A DNA stretch of 6,884 bases, taken from NCBI GenBank assembly GCA_023403475.1, contig JAEYEL010000109.1:1-6884 (forward strand). Reading direction: 5' to 3'. The notes beneath the pieces were generated by a model. It was not told where the DNA came from, ran no database searches, and saw only the letters and a program-made list of their open reading frames with translations. Made by a program: the position numbers and the translations under genes. This document shows positions 6,018 to 6,884 of this stretch, one piece after another; within the stretch, counting starts at the first letter, position 1; every line of letters begins with the position of its first letter. Source of the DNA: Actinomycetes bacterium (GTDB lineage Bacteria; Actinomycetota; Coriobacteriia; Coriobacteriales; Eggerthellaceae).

Positions 6018-6181
6018 CGGCGAAAAACGGAGGCGAAGCCGAAGCCGGTGGAGAAGCTAAGGGCGGCAGCAAGGTCAGGGGCGGCAGCAAGGTCAAGGGC
6101 AGCAGCAAAGCTAAACCGACAACGAAGCCGAGCCGAAGATGAAGCCGAAGCCAAGGGGCGAAACCGAAGCCGCCGCAAGCC
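6018..6181. repeat. Purine-rich low-complexity leader with three 18-base tandem repeats
   Basis: The core is three 18-base units at 6059-6076, 6077-6094 and 6095-6112. The first two differ by one base (AAGGGCGGCAGCAAGGTC in the first) and the third is diverged. Both flanks are built from recurring GAAGCC/CCGAAGCC words, so the plus strand is strongly purine-rich over about 160 bases. The block separates the divergent promoter island from the ribosome-binding site of the MocA-like gene. One plus frame reads KGGSKV RGGSKV KGSSKA in register but lacks a start codon and stops at TGA 6140-6142. I therefore treat the block as non-coding leader or repeat expansion. No riboswitch or stable hairpin is evident. 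Confidence 0.75.
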
Positions 6182-6196
6182 GTGAAGGAGAAAGCG

Positions 6197-6884
6197 ATGG
6201 GTAACGAAGGCATCGACAATAAAGCAGACATGCGCTGGGAGCACCAGCCGCTTCCCCATCCTGCCGAACGGCCTTTGCCGAGCGCAGACGAGCTTACGCG
6301 CACGTGCGGGAAAACCGCCGCCCTCGTTTTGGCAGTCGAATGCGACGCTACTCCCTTGCGCGTCTTGTTTGACGGCGAAGAAGAAAAGCCGTTCACCTGC
6401 GAAGACGACGAGACTCCGCGCCCACTTCAGAAATATAAGGGCACACCGGTTGTCCTGCGGGCCATCGAGTTGGCGCGCGAAAGCAAGCTGGCAAGCGTTT
6501 CCGTGTTGGTTGGCGGCGTGCCCGCAACGCAGCGGCGCATAAACAACGTCATAGAAGAAGCGGCTGGCAAGGCCGGCAAGGCCGATGCAGCGGGTACAGT
6601 GGGCGCACCAAACGCATCCGTCACAACCACTGCGGCAAACAAGGTCGCCGCACCCACCGAACCCGCCGCGTCCAATGCGACAAGCAAGGCAGACACGGCC
6701 GTTGCGGCTGACGCGATTGCCGCACCCGTCCACCTGCTTTCCTACGACCGCGCCCACGACCGCCAAGCGACCGCCGAAGCTTGCGGGTTCGCCCTGTTCG
6801 ATTACACCATCGATATTCTGAACGCCGCCCGCACCTGCCTGCGCAACACGCCAGATGCTACCTCGGTTGTGCTTTTGGCCTGTG
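6197..6884 (+). CDS. MocA/MobA-like nucleotidyltransferase-fold protein, 3' end outside window
   Basis: Translation from the ATG at 6197 is open for 229 codons to the window edge. GAAGGAG at 6184-6190, six bases upstream, is a strong ribosome-binding site. An in-frame stop at 6140 precludes a much longer N-terminus. AALVLAVE at 41-48, KGTPVVLRAIELARES at 81-96, VSVLVGG at 101-107 and IDILNAARTCLRNTPDATSVVLLAC at the end follow the beta-strand order of NTP transferases that activate cofactors such as molybdopterin. The glycine-rich LAAGxSxRMG loop that normally binds the nucleotide is not recognisable: it reads LAVECDATPLRV. About 50 Ala/Thr/Lys-rich residues (124-177) interrupt the fold between two core strands. 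It may be a divergent or inactive relative. Family confidence is moderate; that it is a real gene is well supported. Confidence 0.72.
   Translation, partial: MGNEGIDNKADMRWEHQPLPHPAERPLPSADELTRTCGKTAALVLAVECDATPLRVLFDGEEEKPFTCEDDETPRPLQKYKGTPVVLRAIELARESKLASVSVLVGGVPATQRRINNVIEEAAGKAGKADAAGTVGAPNASVTTTAANKVAAPTEPAASNATSKADTAVAADAIAAPVHLLSYDRAHDRQATAEACGFALFDYTIDILNAARTCLRNTPDATSVVLLAC

Noticed and set aside
4735..6060. Long plus-strand frame of 441 codons
   Set aside because: It lies antisense to the radical SAM gene and has an Arg/His/Ala-rich composition with no domain, typical of a shadow frame in GC-rich DNA.
6140..6142. In-frame TGA that might encode selenocysteine in an extended MocA-like protein
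   Set aside because: No start codon precedes it in that frame before a stop near 5988, and no downstream selenocysteine-insertion hairpin was seen.
5877..6185. Arg/Ala-rich plus-strand frame of 102 codons ending just before the MocA-like gene
   Set aside because: Its start has no Shine-Dalgarno and overlaps the leader of the radical SAM gene. Its second half is only a translation of the low-complexity repeat.
6139..6204. 21-codon leader frame overlapping the MocA-like start, suggesting translational coupling
   Set aside because: The upstream bases give no convincing ribosome-binding site, and the peptide derives entirely from the GAAGCC-type repeats.
5981..6766. Minus-strand frame of 261 codons opposite the MocA-like gene
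   Set aside because: It has no ribosome-binding site, has a Cys/Arg-rich composition, and competes with a plus-strand gene that has a strong ribosome-binding site and fold-like strand pattern.

Overview
The window looks like part of a moderately GC-rich chromosome from an anaerobic actinobacterium. The best guess is Coriobacteriia (Eggerthella/Slackia-like), based on the tone of the proteins and the lysC-asd gene pair. This placement is an inference, because there is no rRNA or other marker here.

Layout from left to right. At 1-126 (+) is the C-terminal helix-turn-helix of a LuxR/NarL-type regulator, closed by a strong intrinsic terminator at 224-262. At 352-1713 (-) is a stand-alone AAA_14/DUF4143 ATPase with a nuclease-like C-terminal motif. 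Behind its start is a 249-base intergenic stretch with a short motif repeated at an exact 33-base period. At 1963-3012 (-) is aspartate-semialdehyde dehydrogenase (asd), preceded at 3226-4506 (-) by aspartate kinase (lysC). The 213-base gap between them holds a hairpin whose T-run points against both genes. At 4864-5874 (-) is a BioB-like radical SAM enzyme that lacks the biotin synthase YNHN signature. Between it and lysC are two tandem minus-strand hairpins with T-runs. The one nearest lysC is a nested structure of about 90 bases. At 6197-6884 (+), running off the right edge, is a divergently transcribed gene. It resembles a MocA/MobA-type nucleotidyltransferase, with a degenerate N-terminal motif and an Ala-rich insertion. 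Its leader is a purine-rich low-complexity tract with 18-base tandem repeats.

How the genes work together. LysC and Asd catalyse the first two steps from aspartate toward lysine/diaminopimelate, threonine and methionine, and they are in pathway order on one strand. lysC has a strong internal Shine-Dalgarno and start at codon 246. This predicts a separate ACT-domain beta subunit, as known for Bacillus aspartokinase II and Corynebacterium LysC. The ATPase, the radical SAM protein and the MocA-like protein have no visible functional link to the aspartate genes. No complete undescribed system can be demonstrated. The least explained elements are the 33-base periodic repeat, the counter-oriented terminator between lysC and asd, and the divergent radical SAM / MocA-like pair.
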